The notes beneath the pieces are model-generated. The model did not search any database. It was not told the origin of the DNA and saw only the letters and a program-made list of their open reading frames with translations. The position numbers and the translations under genes are program-made. Positions 1 to 8,686 of a DNA stretch of 64,000 bases are shown piece after piece. Position 1 is the stretch's first letter. Each line of letters starts with the position of its first letter. Source of the stretch: Acidimicrobiaceae bacterium (GTDB lineage: Bacteria > Actinomycetota > Acidimicrobiia > Acidimicrobiales > MedAcidi-G1); the NCBI GenBank assembly GCA_002717365.1, contig PBDJ01000041.1, positions 1 through 64,000 on the forward strand, written 5' to 3'.

Positions 1-60
1 ACGGGTAGCTGCCCTCTCGCCTCGGGTGGTGACCGTGTCCGGTGGGATGGTGGTGGATGA
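1..60 (+). CDS. C-terminal end of an upstream gene, probably ccmA (partial)
   Basis: An open frame runs from the first base to a TGA at 58-60, giving 19 residues rich in glycine. The stop overlaps the ATG at 57 in an ATGA arrangement, the same coupling seen between later genes of this operon. In System I cytochrome c maturation operons the gene before ccmB is usually the ABC ATPase ccmA, so this is probably its tail. The fragment is too short to recognise by sequence, so the identity is inferred from context only. Confidence 0.4.
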   Translation, partial: TGSCPLASGGDRVRWDGGG

Positions 61-773
61 CACCGCTGGCGAGTATGAGCGGCCGGCCGGTGGTTGACGT
101 GCGCCGGTTCCTGGTTGACGTCCGGCTGGTTGCCGGTCGCGACCTTTGGATCGAGGCCCGCTCCCGGGTGGTCGTCGCTCAGGTGGTGCCTTTCGCCCTC
201 CTGGTCCTGATCCTGTTCGGCTTCGCCCTGGATGCTGACCAGCGCACCTTAGACACCTTCGCTCCAGGGTTGTTCTGGGTGGCCGTTCTGTTCAGTGCCC
301 TGCTGGCCGTCCACCGGTCAGCGAGACTGGAGCAGTCGGACGGGACGCTGGACGCACTGCGCATGTCTGGGCTGGCGCCGCTGGCCCTATTCCTTGGCAA
401 GGCGACGGCCGTATTCGTGCAGCTTCTGGCTCTCGAGGCGGTGCTAGTTGGGGGCCTCCTGGTGTTCTACGGCGTCGAGGTGGAGGACCCCGTCCTGTTG
501 ATAGTGGCCGGTGTGCTGGCCGGGGCCACGGTGGCCTCTGCCGGTACCCTTTACGGCGCGCTGGCCTCGGGTCTCGGGGTGCGGGAGACCCTCCTACCCA
601 TCCTGCTGCTCCCGGTTCTGGCGCCGGTGCTGATCTCGGCCACCCGGGCGTTTGACGACGCCCTTGGGGTCGCAGCGGTGGACGGATGGGCCTGGACAGG
701 GCTGCTGGCTGCTACCGCCTTGGTCGCCACCGTGGTCGGTGCCCTGGCCCACGGCGTGCTGATCGAGGACTGA
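57..773 (+). CDS. ccmB: Heme exporter protein B, cytochrome c maturation ABC permease
   Basis: This is an integral membrane protein of about 238 residues with roughly six hydrophobic segments (about residues 25-45, 55-75, 100-125, 135-160, 165-185 and 205-230). CcmB is the permease partner of the ATPase CcmA; together they drive release of heme-loaded CcmE during c-type cytochrome assembly at the outer face of the membrane. Length and layout fit the family. The ATG at 57 is preferred over the GTG at 42 because it overlaps the stop of the preceding frame. It is followed after 12 bp by ccmC. Confidence 0.85.
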   Translation: MTPLASMSGRPVVDVRRFLVDVRLVAGRDLWIEARSRVVVAQVVPFALLVLILFGFALDADQRTLDTFAPGLFWVAVLFSALLAVHRSARLEQSDGTLDALRMSGLAPLALFLGKATAVFVQLLALEAVLVGGLLVFYGVEVEDPVLLIVAGVLAGATVASAGTLYGALASGLGVRETLLPILLLPVLAPVLISATRAFDDALGVAAVDGWAWTGLLAATALVATVVGALAHGVLIED

Positions 774-785
774 TCGGGAGAACCC

Positions 786-1604
786 ATGGCTGGACCAGAC
801 AAGCGACGAGACGGCACCGGGTCCCGCGGCTCGCGGCTTCTGGGCGCCGGGGCGCTGGTCAGCGTTGCCGCGCTAATCGTCCTGGCCTTTGTGGCAACCG
901 ACGCCGACGTGCGCACTCATCCCACGACCGGCGAGGAGTTCGGACAGTTCGATGCCGTGCGGATGCTTTACCTGCACGTTCCGCTGGCCGTGCTTATGTA
1001 CGTCGCGTTCGTGGTCTGTGCAGTGGCCAGCGCTGGGGTGCTACTACGCCGCACGGCCTGGTGGGACGTCACGGCTTACGCGGCGGCCGAGGTGGGCACA
1101 GTGCTGTGCGGTCTAGTCCTGGTGACCGGCTCCATCTGGGGCCGACCGGTCTGGAACACCTGGTGGGAGTGGGGCGACGTACGCCTTATGACCACCCTGG
1201 TCCTCTTTCTGCTGTTCGTCGGCTACCTGGCGTTGCGTCGTACCACTACCGACCCCCGTCTCCAGGCCCGAAGGGCCGCCGTGGTGGCCCTGGTGGCCGT
1301 TCTGGATATCCCGCTCATCAACCGCTCGGTGGTCTGGTGGGAGAACCGGACCCTCCACCAGCAGTCCACCCTGGCTGAGCTGAAAATTGAGGACCTCACG
1401 CTGTTCACCCTCATGTTTGGCTTCCTAGCCTTCGGCCTGGTGGCCTGGTGGCTGCTCGTCCACCGGTTCCGGGTGGGATGGCTGGAGCAGGCAGCGACCG
1501 ACTACGACGTGGCGATAGCCCTAGCCGAGCGTCGGTTTGAGACTTCGGCTACCGACCTAGACGCCGCGATTGGTCGCCGGGACAACAGGGAAGACCCGGT
1601 ATGA
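786..1604 (+). CDS. ccmC: Heme exporter protein C, WWD-domain heme handling protein
   Basis: This 272-residue polytopic membrane protein carries the tryptophan-rich WWD-type signature (WGRPVWNTWWEWGD, about residues 118-131) between transmembrane helices. CcmC binds heme in the membrane and passes it to the chaperone CcmE in System I cytochrome c maturation. A GGGAG ribosome site lies a few bases before the ATG. The C-terminus is longer than the bacterial norm, with a hydrophilic tail after the last helix. The stop overlaps the start of the small ccmD gene by 4 bp (ATGA), so translation is probably coupled. Confidence 0.92.
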   Translation: MAGPDKRRDGTGSRGSRLLGAGALVSVAALIVLAFVATDADVRTHPTTGEEFGQFDAVRMLYLHVPLAVLMYVAFVVCAVASAGVLLRRTAWWDVTAYAAAEVGTVLCGLVLVTGSIWGRPVWNTWWEWGDVRLMTTLVLFLLFVGYLALRRTTTDPRLQARRAAVVALVAVLDIPLINRSVVWWENRTLHQQSTLAELKIEDLTLFTLMFGFLAFGLVAWWLLVHRFRVGWLEQAATDYDVAIALAERRFETSATDLDAAIGRRDNREDPV

Positions 1605-1759
1605 CCCACGCTGGCTATCTGGTGGCCGGGTGGGGCATCTCGCTGGTCGTGTTGGGCGGCTACGCCCTCGGCTTGGTGCGTCGTGGCCGACGGTTGGCGC
1701 CGCGGGTTCCCGTTGACCGGCGTCGTTGGATCGACTCGCCGGGGTCCGACCGTGGCTGA
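1601..1759 (+). CDS. ccmD: CcmD-like small membrane protein
   Basis: A 52-residue frame starts at the ATG overlapping the ccmC stop. It has one hydrophobic helix (residues 7-26, with WGISLVVLGGYALGL) followed by an arginine-rich cytoplasmic tail (RRGRRL). This is the typical CcmD layout: a short single-span protein that helps release heme-bound CcmE from the CcmABC complex. The family is too short and variable for a firm sequence match. Position between ccmC and ccmE, size and topology are the support. Its last codons overlap the ccmE start by 8 bp. Confidence 0.75.
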   Translation: MTHAGYLVAGWGISLVVLGGYALGLVRRGRRLAPRVPVDRRRWIDSPGSDRG

Positions 1760-2288
1760 CGATCCCGGACCACGGTCGGCTCCCTTCGACCTGACCCCTG
1801 AGTCGACACGGCCGGTGGTCCGGAAGCGGCGCCCCGGGGCACTGCTCCTACTCCTAGGCGTGGTGGCCGCCGTGGTCTTCGTGCTCCTGCGCTCCCTGGG
1901 CGATGCCTCCCTGTTTTTCTACGAGGTCCCCGAGGCGGTCGAGCTCCGATCTGAGCTCGGCGACGATCGGTTTCGGGTGGTGGGCACCCCGCAGCCCGGC
2001 CTAGTGGAGGGCGAGTTGGGGGGCGAGGCGGCGGTCGTCTTCACCCTGTGCGCCGGTGACGTCCTGGCCGACGTGGTCCACCTAGGTGACCCGGCTGAAC
2101 TCTTCCAGCCCGGGGTACCGGTAGTGCTCCAGGGGACCTGGAGAGCCGGAAGGCCCCCGAGCCTGACCGGGCTGGATGGGGCGGCCGACGACGGCTGGTT
2201 CCTGCGGACCGACCACATGGTGGTCAAGCACGACAACGACTACCGGTCCGACGGCGCCCAGCTGACTCTCTGCGGGACGGTCGATTGA
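1752..2288 (+). CDS. ccmE: Cytochrome c maturation heme chaperone
   Basis: This 178-residue protein has an N-terminal membrane anchor (about residues 28-48) and a periplasmic beta-barrel (OB-fold) domain. The heme attachment motif is KHDNDY, with the covalent-binding histidine at residue 160 and the conserved tyrosine at 164, so this is the classical H-x-x-x-Y type and not the cysteine variant. CcmE takes heme from CcmC and delivers it to the CcmF/CcmH ligase. The GTG at 1752 is chosen because it gives the normal length and overlaps the ccmD end; the frame stays open upstream to another GTG at 1683, which would add non-conserved residues. Confidence 0.9.
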   Translation: MADDPGPRSAPFDLTPESTRPVVRKRRPGALLLLLGVVAAVVFVLLRSLGDASLFFYEVPEAVELRSELGDDRFRVVGTPQPGLVEGELGGEAAVVFTLCAGDVLADVVHLGDPAELFQPGVPVVLQGTWRAGRPPSLTGLDGAADDGWFLRTDHMVVKHDNDYRSDGAQLTLCGTVD

Positions 2289-4231
2289 ACGCCACCCTCG
2301 GCACGCTCTTCGTCGCCCTCGGCCTATCCGCCTCGGTAGTCGGAGTGGTCGTGGTGGCCTACGGCTTGGCCACCCGCAACCCAGCTCTCGTCGTGCGCTC
2401 CCGAGTGGCCGTGGGATTCCTAGCTGTAGCCGCCGTGGGCCAGGTGGCGGCCATGGAGCGTGCCCTCATCACCCGGGACTTCACGGTGGCCTTCGTGGCC
2501 GAGCACGGCAGCCACCGGACACCGGCTTTGTTCAACGTGGCCACTCTGTGGTCGGCCCTTGAGGGATCGATCCTCCTGTGGGTCCTGGTCCTAGTGGGTT
2601 ACGTAGTTCTGGTAGCTAGGCGGTTTCGCGACCACCTGGACGACCCAATGGTGGGGTGGACCCTCCTGGTCCTGTTTGCCGTCTGCACCTTCTTTTTCCT
2701 GCTGCTAGCAGGGCCGGCTCATCCGTTCGGCCGCTTCAACCCCTGGCCGGGCTACGACGGGCCGGGTCCCAACCCGCTCCTCCAGAACCACGTCCTCATG
2801 GCTTTCCACCCGCCGGTCCTGTACCTGGGCTACGTGGGCTTCACAGTGCCGTTCGCCCTGGCTGTGGCTGCCCTAGCGACTGGACGTCTGGGCGAGGGCT
2901 GGTTGTTGGAAGCTCGACGGTGGACCTTGGTTGCCTGGGGGTGTCTCACCGCAGGGATCCTGCTGGGAGCCTGGTGGTCCTACGAGGTCCTGGGCTGGGG
3001 CGGTTACTGGGCGTGGGATCCGGTGGAGAACGCCTCCTTCCTACCCTGGCTGACTGGAACGGCCTACCTGCACTCGGTCATGGTCCAGGAGCGGCGGGGA
3101 ATGCTCCGGGTCTGGAACCTATCCCTGCTCTGTGCCACGTTCTCGCTGACGATTCTCGGAACCTTCATCACCCGGTCGGGGGTTCTGGACTCCGTGCACG
3201 CCTTCACCGAGTCAGCCATTGGACCGCTCCTACTCGGCTTCTTTGCCGCCGTGGTAGCGACCACCGTGGGCCTCATCGCCTGGCGGGGCGATCAACTCCG
3301 TACAGCGGGGTCGATCGACTCTCCGGTGTCACGCACCGGGGCCTTCCTGGCCAACAACCTGCTGTTCGGGGCCTTCGCGTTCGTGGTGCTTCTGGGCACC
3401 GTCTTTCCGCTACTGGTAGAGGCGGCTCAAGGGAACCGGATCTCGGTAGGCAACCCGTACTTCGAGCGGATGACCATGCCAATCGGCTTCGCCCTGTTAT
3501 TCCTAATGGCGGTGGCCCCGGCACTGCCGTGGAGCCGCACTTCGGCCGAACTGCTCTCGGTACGCCTCCGTTGGCCGGCGGTGGCAGGGGCGGGAGCCAT
3601 GCTGGCCGGCGTCCTGCTAGGAAGCCGGGGCTGGGCCCCCACCCTGGCTGTTGGTCTGGCTGGCTTTGCTGTGGGAGGTGCTGTTCGGCAACTTCTCCTG
3701 GCGGTGGGGGCCAGGGGTCCTAGGGGTCTGATGGGCCGGTCCAGCGGCGGCATGGTTGTTCACATAGGGGTGGCTGTGGTGGCCGTGGCCTTCGCCTGCT
3801 CCTCGGCCTTCGTCCGCCAGGCAGAGTTCCGGTTCACCGATCCGGGCGATCGGGCCTCGTTCGCCGACCACGAGTTGGTCTTCGACGGTGTGGCCACCGT
3901 GCAACTTTCCGAAAAGACCGAAGTCCGAGTGGCTGTACTGGTCGACGGCCACCGCTACTTGCCGGCCATAAGCGTCTTCCCGTTCGGAGGCCAAACCATC
4001 GGTACGCCGGCCACCAGATCCACGTTGCGCGATGACCTCCAGTTGGCGGTGCTGGCCGTACCCGACGAGGAGTCCTCAGCTACCGTTGTCCGGGTCACCG
4101 TCCAGCCCTTGGTGCTGTGGCTGTGGGTTGGTGGGGCGGTGATGGCGGTGGGGACGGTCCTGGCCGCCATCCCGATGGATCGTCGCCGCGACGAGGTTGA
4201 CGTTTCGTCGGTCGACGAGGTGGCCTCGTGA
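2285..4231 (+). CDS. ccmF: Cytochrome c heme lyase subunit CcmF
   Basis: A 648-residue multi-span membrane protein starts at a TTG overlapping the ccmE stop (TTGA). The WWD heme-binding signature WGGYWAWDPVENASFLPW is present at about residue 238, and conserved membrane histidine regions flank it. CcmF, with CcmH, forms the lyase that ligates heme to CXXCH motifs of apocytochromes. The length is normal for the family. The C-terminus has a large extracytoplasmic domain before the last helix (about residues 610-630), as expected. The stop overlaps ccmG by 4 bp. Confidence 0.95.
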   Translation: MNATLGTLFVALGLSASVVGVVVVAYGLATRNPALVVRSRVAVGFLAVAAVGQVAAMERALITRDFTVAFVAEHGSHRTPALFNVATLWSALEGSILLWVLVLVGYVVLVARRFRDHLDDPMVGWTLLVLFAVCTFFFLLLAGPAHPFGRFNPWPGYDGPGPNPLLQNHVLMAFHPPVLYLGYVGFTVPFALAVAALATGRLGEGWLLEARRWTLVAWGCLTAGILLGAWWSYEVLGWGGYWAWDPVENASFLPWLTGTAYLHSVMVQERRGMLRVWNLSLLCATFSLTILGTFITRSGVLDSVHAFTESAIGPLLLGFFAAVVATTVGLIAWRGDQLRTAGSIDSPVSRTGAFLANNLLFGAFAFVVLLGTVFPLLVEAAQGNRISVGNPYFERMTMPIGFALLFLMAVAPALPWSRTSAELLSVRLRWPAVAGAGAMLAGVLLGSRGWAPTLAVGLAGFAVGGAVRQLLLAVGARGPRGLMGRSSGGMVVHIGVAVVAVAFACSSAFVRQAEFRFTDPGDRASFADHELVFDGVATVQLSEKTEVRVAVLVDGHRYLPAISVFPFGGQTIGTPATRSTLRDDLQLAVLAVPDEESSATVVRVTVQPLVLWLWVGGAVMAVGTVLAAIPMDRRRDEVDVSSVDEVAS

Positions 4232-4761
4232 GTCCGGTCCGGTCGGCAGCTTTAGCCGCCGGTCTCGTCCTAGCCCTTCTCGTCGCTGTGTTCGCTACCC
4301 GCGACTCCAGCCGGGACCGAATGACCACCCACCTGGTGGGGGGCGTAGCCCCAGCCGTCGTCGGCATGGCAGTGGATGGCTCGATTTGGGACCTGGACGA
4401 CCAGCGAGGCAGATGGGTGCTCGTTAACTTCTTCTCCACGACCTGCGTGCCGTGTATTGAGGAGCACCCGGAACTGGTGGCCTTCGCCGAGGCTCATGCG
4501 TCGGCCGACGACGTGCGGCTGGTGAGCGTGGCCTTCGACGACCGTCCGGCTGCCGTGGCAGCGTTCTTCGCCGAGAACGGAGGGGGATGGCCGGTGCTCG
4601 TCACCGACACGGGTCGGATCGCCGTGGACTGGGGTGTGGTGGCCGTGCCCGAGTCGTACCTGGTGACCCCCTCGGGCCTCGTGGCGGCCAAGGTGGCGGG
4701 TGGGGTTGACCGGACCGGTTTGGAGGACCTGCTGGACCAGGTTTTGGCAGGGGCGTCGTGA
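4228..4761 (+). CDS. ccmG: Thiol:disulfide oxidoreductase, CcmG/TlpA type
   Basis: This 177-residue protein has an N-terminal signal-anchor (residues 5-22) and a thioredoxin-like domain with the active-site pair CVPC at residues 73-76. CcmG-type proteins keep apocytochrome CXXCH cysteines reduced for heme attachment. The GTG start overlaps the ccmF stop (GTGA). The cis-proline region (VAVPESYLV) expected in thioredoxin folds is visible. It lies between ccmF and the ccmH fusion, which fits this role. Confidence 0.88.
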   Translation: MSPVRSAALAAGLVLALLVAVFATRDSSRDRMTTHLVGGVAPAVVGMAVDGSIWDLDDQRGRWVLVNFFSTTCVPCIEEHPELVAFAEAHASADDVRLVSVAFDDRPAAVAAFFAENGGGWPVLVTDTGRIAVDWGVVAVPESYLVTPSGLVAAKVAGGVDRTGLEDLLDQVLAGAS

Positions 4762-4771
4762 GGTCCGCACG

Positions 4772-5983
4772 GTGAGCCGACGCCTGACCTGGCTAGTCGT
4801 CCTGGCCGTAGTCGTGGGGAGCCTGGTGGCCGCCGAGCAGGCCGGGCGGCCACCCCTCACCAACGCCGACCGAGTCCATGCGCTGGCCGGCGACTTTGCC
4901 TGCCCTGTCTGCAGTGGACAGTCCCTTGGGGAGTCGGACGTACCGATTGCCCGGACCATCCGTTCATCCATCCGCACCATGGTCGACGACGGTCGGACTG
5001 ACGACGAGATCCGATCCGTGCTGGTAGCCCGGTTTGGCGAAGACATCGACTACACGCCGGGGGGAGAGGGCCTAACCGGGCTCGTCTGGGTCCTCCCGGT
5101 GCTGGCCGGTGGGGCGGCGGCGGTCGGTTTGGGGTTGGCGCTAGTGCGGTGGCGGGAGGGACGGTCCGGTGGGCAGCCCCCCCGGCCGCTAGTCGTCGGG
5201 GGTGTTCTCCTGGTTGTCGTGGCGGCCGGGCTCCTGGTGGCCCGGACGGCCGGTCAGCGCCCGACGGGTGGATCTCTTAGCGGTGACATCCGGTCGTCGA
5301 CCCGCACCCTCCTGGTGGAGGCCGGGGTGGCGGATCCCGAGGAGGCCATCGTCCTGTACTCACAGGTCCTGGAAGTGCAGCCGTCTAACGCTGAAGCGCT
5401 GGCCTACCGCGGCTGGGCCCGTTGGCGGAACGGCGAGGGCCTGTCGGCCCGTTCCGACCTGGACGAAGCGGTGGCTGTCGATCCCTCCTATCCGGACGTC
5501 CGAGTGTTCAGGGCCTCCCAGCGCCACTCCGACGAGGACCACATCGGGGCGGCTGCCGACCTGGTGGTCCTCGACGGCCTGGCAGCGCCGCCCATTGTGG
5601 GAGACCTGCTGGCCGCCAGCCGACTGCGGGAGCGCATCGCTGCCGGCCTGGCCTCCGACGGCGATCTACTAGCGGCCTTGGAGGTCCTCGATTCCGGACT
5701 ATCGGCTGACCCGGAGAACGGTTCCCTCCTCGCTGAGCGGGGCTGGCTGCTTGTCCTCACCCGGACACCGGAGTTGGTTCAACGAGGCCTCGGAAACCTG
5801 GACGAGTCGGTAGCCGTCGAGCCAGGAGATCCGCACGCCCGGGCCTACCGCGCGGTGGCCTTGGCCACGGTGGTCGGGAGGCCCGGTGACGCGATTGCCG
5901 ACCTAGAGGTGTTCGCTGCGGTAGACAATCCTCCGGTGGACCTGGTGGACCTACTGGTCGGGATGGGACTCCTCGAGGGCTGA
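4772..5983 (+). CDS. ccmH: CcmH/CcmI fusion: cytochrome c maturation thiol-reductase plus TPR domain
   Basis: The 403-residue protein begins with a signal-anchor, then a CcmH domain with the redox pair CPVC at residues 44-47 followed by SGQSLGESD, then two further membrane helices (about residues 105-125 and 140-160). After these comes a TPR-rich region (about residues 180-395), like CcmI/CycH, which binds the apocytochrome C-terminus. The GTG at 4772 gives the signal peptide right at the start; the frame extends upstream inside ccmG without a better start. It closes the ccm operon. The fusion merges two proteins that are separate in many bacteria. Confidence 0.85.
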   Translation: MSRRLTWLVVLAVVVGSLVAAEQAGRPPLTNADRVHALAGDFACPVCSGQSLGESDVPIARTIRSSIRTMVDDGRTDDEIRSVLVARFGEDIDYTPGGEGLTGLVWVLPVLAGGAAAVGLGLALVRWREGRSGGQPPRPLVVGGVLLVVVAAGLLVARTAGQRPTGGSLSGDIRSSTRTLLVEAGVADPEEAIVLYSQVLEVQPSNAEALAYRGWARWRNGEGLSARSDLDEAVAVDPSYPDVRVFRASQRHSDEDHIGAAADLVVLDGLAAPPIVGDLLAASRLRERIAAGLASDGDLLAALEVLDSGLSADPENGSLLAERGWLLVLTRTPELVQRGLGNLDESVAVEPGDPHARAYRAVALATVVGRPGDAIADLEVFAAVDNPPVDLVDLLVGMGLLEG

Positions 5984-5999
5984 CCCCGGGCGTCCCGGC

Positions 6000-6479
6000 T
6001 CAAGGGGTGGGGTGGTAGCGGGCGTGGGTGATCCGACCACCGTTAATCGTCAGCTCCCAGATGGAGGCGTAGCCGCATTCCCGGCCACCGCTGATCGCTG
6101 CGCCATCGGAGACCAGGTCCCGGACCACATCGTGTATTACGTCGGAGTGGCTACACAGCACGACCGGCGAGGTTTCGGGATCAGTCGCCAGATCCCGGAT
6201 CCGAGTCGTGGTATTCCGCGACGCCCCTTCGAACAGGTAGTCGACCACCTCGGGTCGGATGCCTAGCCGGGTGCACAGTGGGCCCACCGTCTGGAGGCAG
6301 CGGACGGCCCGGCTGCTCAGGACGCGGGTCGGTGACCGATCGGCGAAGAGCGTCGACACCAGGTTGGCCAACCGACCAGCCTGGGCAGCGCCCCTGGCGT
6401 CCAACGGCCGGTCGACATCCTCACCAACCCATTGGTAGGGATCGCCAGCAGACCCGTGGCGAATAAGGAGCAGGCTCAT
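6000..6479 (-). CDS. Histidine phosphatase family protein (SixA-like)
   Basis: The protein is 159 residues, the size of short SixA-like members of the histidine phosphatase superfamily. The catalytic RHG motif is at residues 7-9 and the second catalytic histidine is likely in LCSHSDVIHDVV (about residues 108-119). Such enzymes remove phosphate from phosphoproteins or small molecules; the substrate cannot be told. It is convergent with the ccm operon and stands alone, with a 177 bp non-coding gap upstream. Confidence 0.8.
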   Translation of the reverse strand: MSLLLIRHGSAGDPYQWVGEDVDRPLDARGAAQAGRLANLVSTLFADRSPTRVLSSRAVRCLQTVGPLCTRLGIRPEVVDYLFEGASRNTTTRIRDLATDPETSPVVLCSHSDVIHDVVRDLVSDGAAISGGRECGYASIWELTINGGRITHARYHPTP

Positions 6480-6656
6480 CTTGGTGTCTGGAGGTCAGCC
6501 AAGATCCGTCGGCAAGCGTTCAGGACCCCTCCAGGGTCGACGCGACCGGTGCAAAGGGCAGCCACGGCTGATGTGCCCTCGCGATATAGAGGAGGGGTGG
6601 CCCAGATAATGGCACTTCACGATGGCGTGGACCGTTGACTAGACGTCGCGGCGGGC

Positions 6657-7376
6657 TCAGCCCGTCACGTCGGTGATGCAGACGGCATCGCCCATTGGCA
6701 GCGACGACCGCATCTCGGCCGTCGCTTCGCCATACAGCGTCGACAGCATCCCTCGGACCAGGCCCCGGTCCACAGCACAGATCACCGGGTGTTCGATGGG
6801 GGCGCCCCCGAATGGGCAGTGTTGGGAGACGATGCGCAGGCTGTCGTCATCCGCTCGCTCCGCCCGAGCTGCGAAGCCATGGGCGGTGAGGGCTTCGGCC
6901 ACCACGTGCATCGACGATCGGAATGACCGGTGAACCTCGTCAGTTCCGAGGGACTCCGCCATGCTGCGTCCCACCTCGGCGCCCACCTCCTCGGCCATAG
7001 CCTCGGCCTGTTCCGAGGGCAAGAGGGCCAGCGCCCGGCCGAGCAGGCTGACCAAGACCGCATCTTGGCGGACCGGCAACTCCAACGGAGTGCCGGGATC
7101 GGAAATCCGGTAGTGCTTGGACGGGCGGCCTGCCGTGGCGCCCTCGGCACGCTCCACGGTTACTTCCAGATAGCCGCCGGCGGCCAACTTATCGAGGTGG
7201 TGGCGGGCCACGTTGGAGTGAAGATCGAAGGCGGCCGCCGCCTCGGCCGCAGTGATCCCATCACGGGCTTCTCGAACGTGCAGGTAGATATCCCGACGGG
7301 TCGGATCGCCGAAGGCGCCGGTAATCGCAGTGACCGCCGATGAGAACTCGGTGGCCGTGAGGGGGGCCGTGTCCAC
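6657..7376 (-). CDS. SufR-like winged-helix regulator with a probable iron-sulfur site
   Basis: The 239-residue protein has an ArsR-type helix-turn-helix at about residues 15-85 (GDPTRRDIYLHV, then HSNVARHHLDKL). Its C-terminal half carries CPFGGAPIEHPVIC (Cys187 and Cys200) and a third cysteine at 233 (GDAVC). This cysteine layout resembles SufR, an iron-sulfur-sensing repressor of suf genes. The gene is divergent from an Mrp-type iron-sulfur carrier across 134 bp, which fits control of iron-sulfur assembly. Cluster binding and the target are inferred, not shown. Confidence 0.7.
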   Translation of the reverse strand: MDTAPLTATEFSSAVTAITGAFGDPTRRDIYLHVREARDGITAAEAAAAFDLHSNVARHHLDKLAAGGYLEVTVERAEGATAGRPSKHYRISDPGTPLELPVRQDAVLVSLLGRALALLPSEQAEAMAEEVGAEVGRSMAESLGTDEVHRSFRSSMHVVAEALTAHGFAARAERADDDSLRIVSQHCPFGGAPIEHPVICAVDRGLVRGMLSTLYGEATAEMRSSLPMGDAVCITDVTG

Positions 7377-7510
7377 CCGGCTATTCTACCGAGCCCGACT
7401 CTCCGGCCGCCCGGCCGGGTCCACCGTTGGCATCGTGGCTGGTCCCCGGGCAGATGGAGGATGTCGGTAGCCCCGTGGCGGATCCTGTCCGGGGTACGGA
7501 AGGAGTATCC

Positions 7511-8650
7511 GTGCCGGTCACCGAGTCCCAGGTCATTGAGGCCCTACGCCCTGTCCACGACCCTGAACTGAGGCGCAGCATTGTCGACTTGGGCATGGTC
7601 CGCGGAGTCGCTATCGACGGTCTGCGGGTCAATGTCCAGGTCGCCCTCACCGTTCCCGGCTGCCCTCTGAAGGCTGAGATCCAACAATCAGTAGACGCCG
7701 CCGTGGTGGCTCTCGAAGGGGTAGATGTCGTAGGCGTCGACTTCACCGTCATGAGCGATGCTGAACGCGAGGAACTCCGGGAGCGACTACACGGTGATCC
7801 GTCGGCAACCGCGGGGACTAACCCCACCTTCGGGCACTCCGAGGGTCGGTCCGTGCCGTTCGCTGAGGCCAACTCGTCCACGCGGGTGCTGCTCATCGCG
7901 TCGGGCAAGGGCGGGGTCGGCAAGTCATCAGTCACCACCAATCTGGCGGTGGCCCTAGCCGGTCGGGGTCGAGACGTGGCCGTTGTGGACGCCGACGTTT
8001 GGGGCTTCTCCATTCCACGGATGCTGGGCGTGTCCCATGCCCCGACGGTCATCGACGACATGCTCATCCCACCGGAGGCCCATGGTGTGCGCTGTATCTC
8101 GATGGGGTTCTTCGCTGAGGAGGACCAGCCGGTCATCTGGCGGGGCCCGATGTTGCACAAGGCGTTGGAGCAGTTCCTCACCGACGTCTATTGGGACGAG
8201 CCCGATTACCTCCTGGTTGACCTTCCGCCCGGGACGGGCGACATCTCGATCTCGCTGGCAGGCTTCCTGCCCACCGCCGAAATGTACGTGGTCACCACCC
8301 CCCAGCCGGCGGCCCAGACGGTGGCCCAGCGGGCGGCCTTCATGGCCGAGAAGGTCAACCTCAAGGTCCACGGCATCATCGAGAACATGTCCTGGTTCAC
8401 CGGCGATGACGGCACTCGCTACGAACTGTTCGGCGCCGGTGGTGGAGACTCCCTAGCCAAGCGGCTGGACGTGCCCCTTATCGGTCAAGTTCCACTGGTC
8501 CCCGAGTTGCGTGAGGGTGCTGATCACGGTCGACCGGTGGCCGAAGACCCGACCAGCGAGGCGGGCGTCGTGTTCGCCGAAATGGCCCGAGTGCTGGACG
8601 TTGAGATGAAGCCGACGAAGCGTCGGCACAGGGAACTGAAGATCATCTGA
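7511..8650 (+). CDS. mrp: Iron-sulfur cluster carrier protein, Mrp/NBP35 family P-loop ATPase
   Basis: The 379-residue protein has an N-terminal MIP18/DUF59 domain (about residues 1-85, with the conserved cysteine in TVPGCP) and a deviant P-loop ATPase domain starting with GKGGVGKSS at about residue 131. Family members carry or transfer iron-sulfur clusters. The usual CxxC pair near ENMSWF is absent here (the segment reads WFTGDDG), as I recall for some actinobacterial members. The GTG at 7511 follows an AGGAG site at 7501; the frame is open further upstream but the added residues are not conserved. Two small genes follow in the same direction. Confidence 0.88.
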   Translation: MPVTESQVIEALRPVHDPELRRSIVDLGMVRGVAIDGLRVNVQVALTVPGCPLKAEIQQSVDAAVVALEGVDVVGVDFTVMSDAEREELRERLHGDPSATAGTNPTFGHSEGRSVPFAEANSSTRVLLIASGKGGVGKSSVTTNLAVALAGRGRDVAVVDADVWGFSIPRMLGVSHAPTVIDDMLIPPEAHGVRCISMGFFAEEDQPVIWRGPMLHKALEQFLTDVYWDEPDYLLVDLPPGTGDISISLAGFLPTAEMYVVTTPQPAAQTVAQRAAFMAEKVNLKVHGIIENMSWFTGDDGTRYELFGAGGGDSLAKRLDVPLIGQVPLVPELREGADHGRPVAEDPTSEAGVVFAEMARVLDVEMKPTKRRHRELKII

Positions 8651-8686
8651 GCCAGTCGCCGACCGGCCAGAGCGAAACTGAGGAGG

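Noticed and set aside
2656-3723. A 355-residue open frame inside ccmF in another frame
   Set aside because: It is fully covered by ccmF, whose WWD motif and length are clear; long shadow frames are common in GC-rich DNA and this one is proline/arginine-rich with no family.
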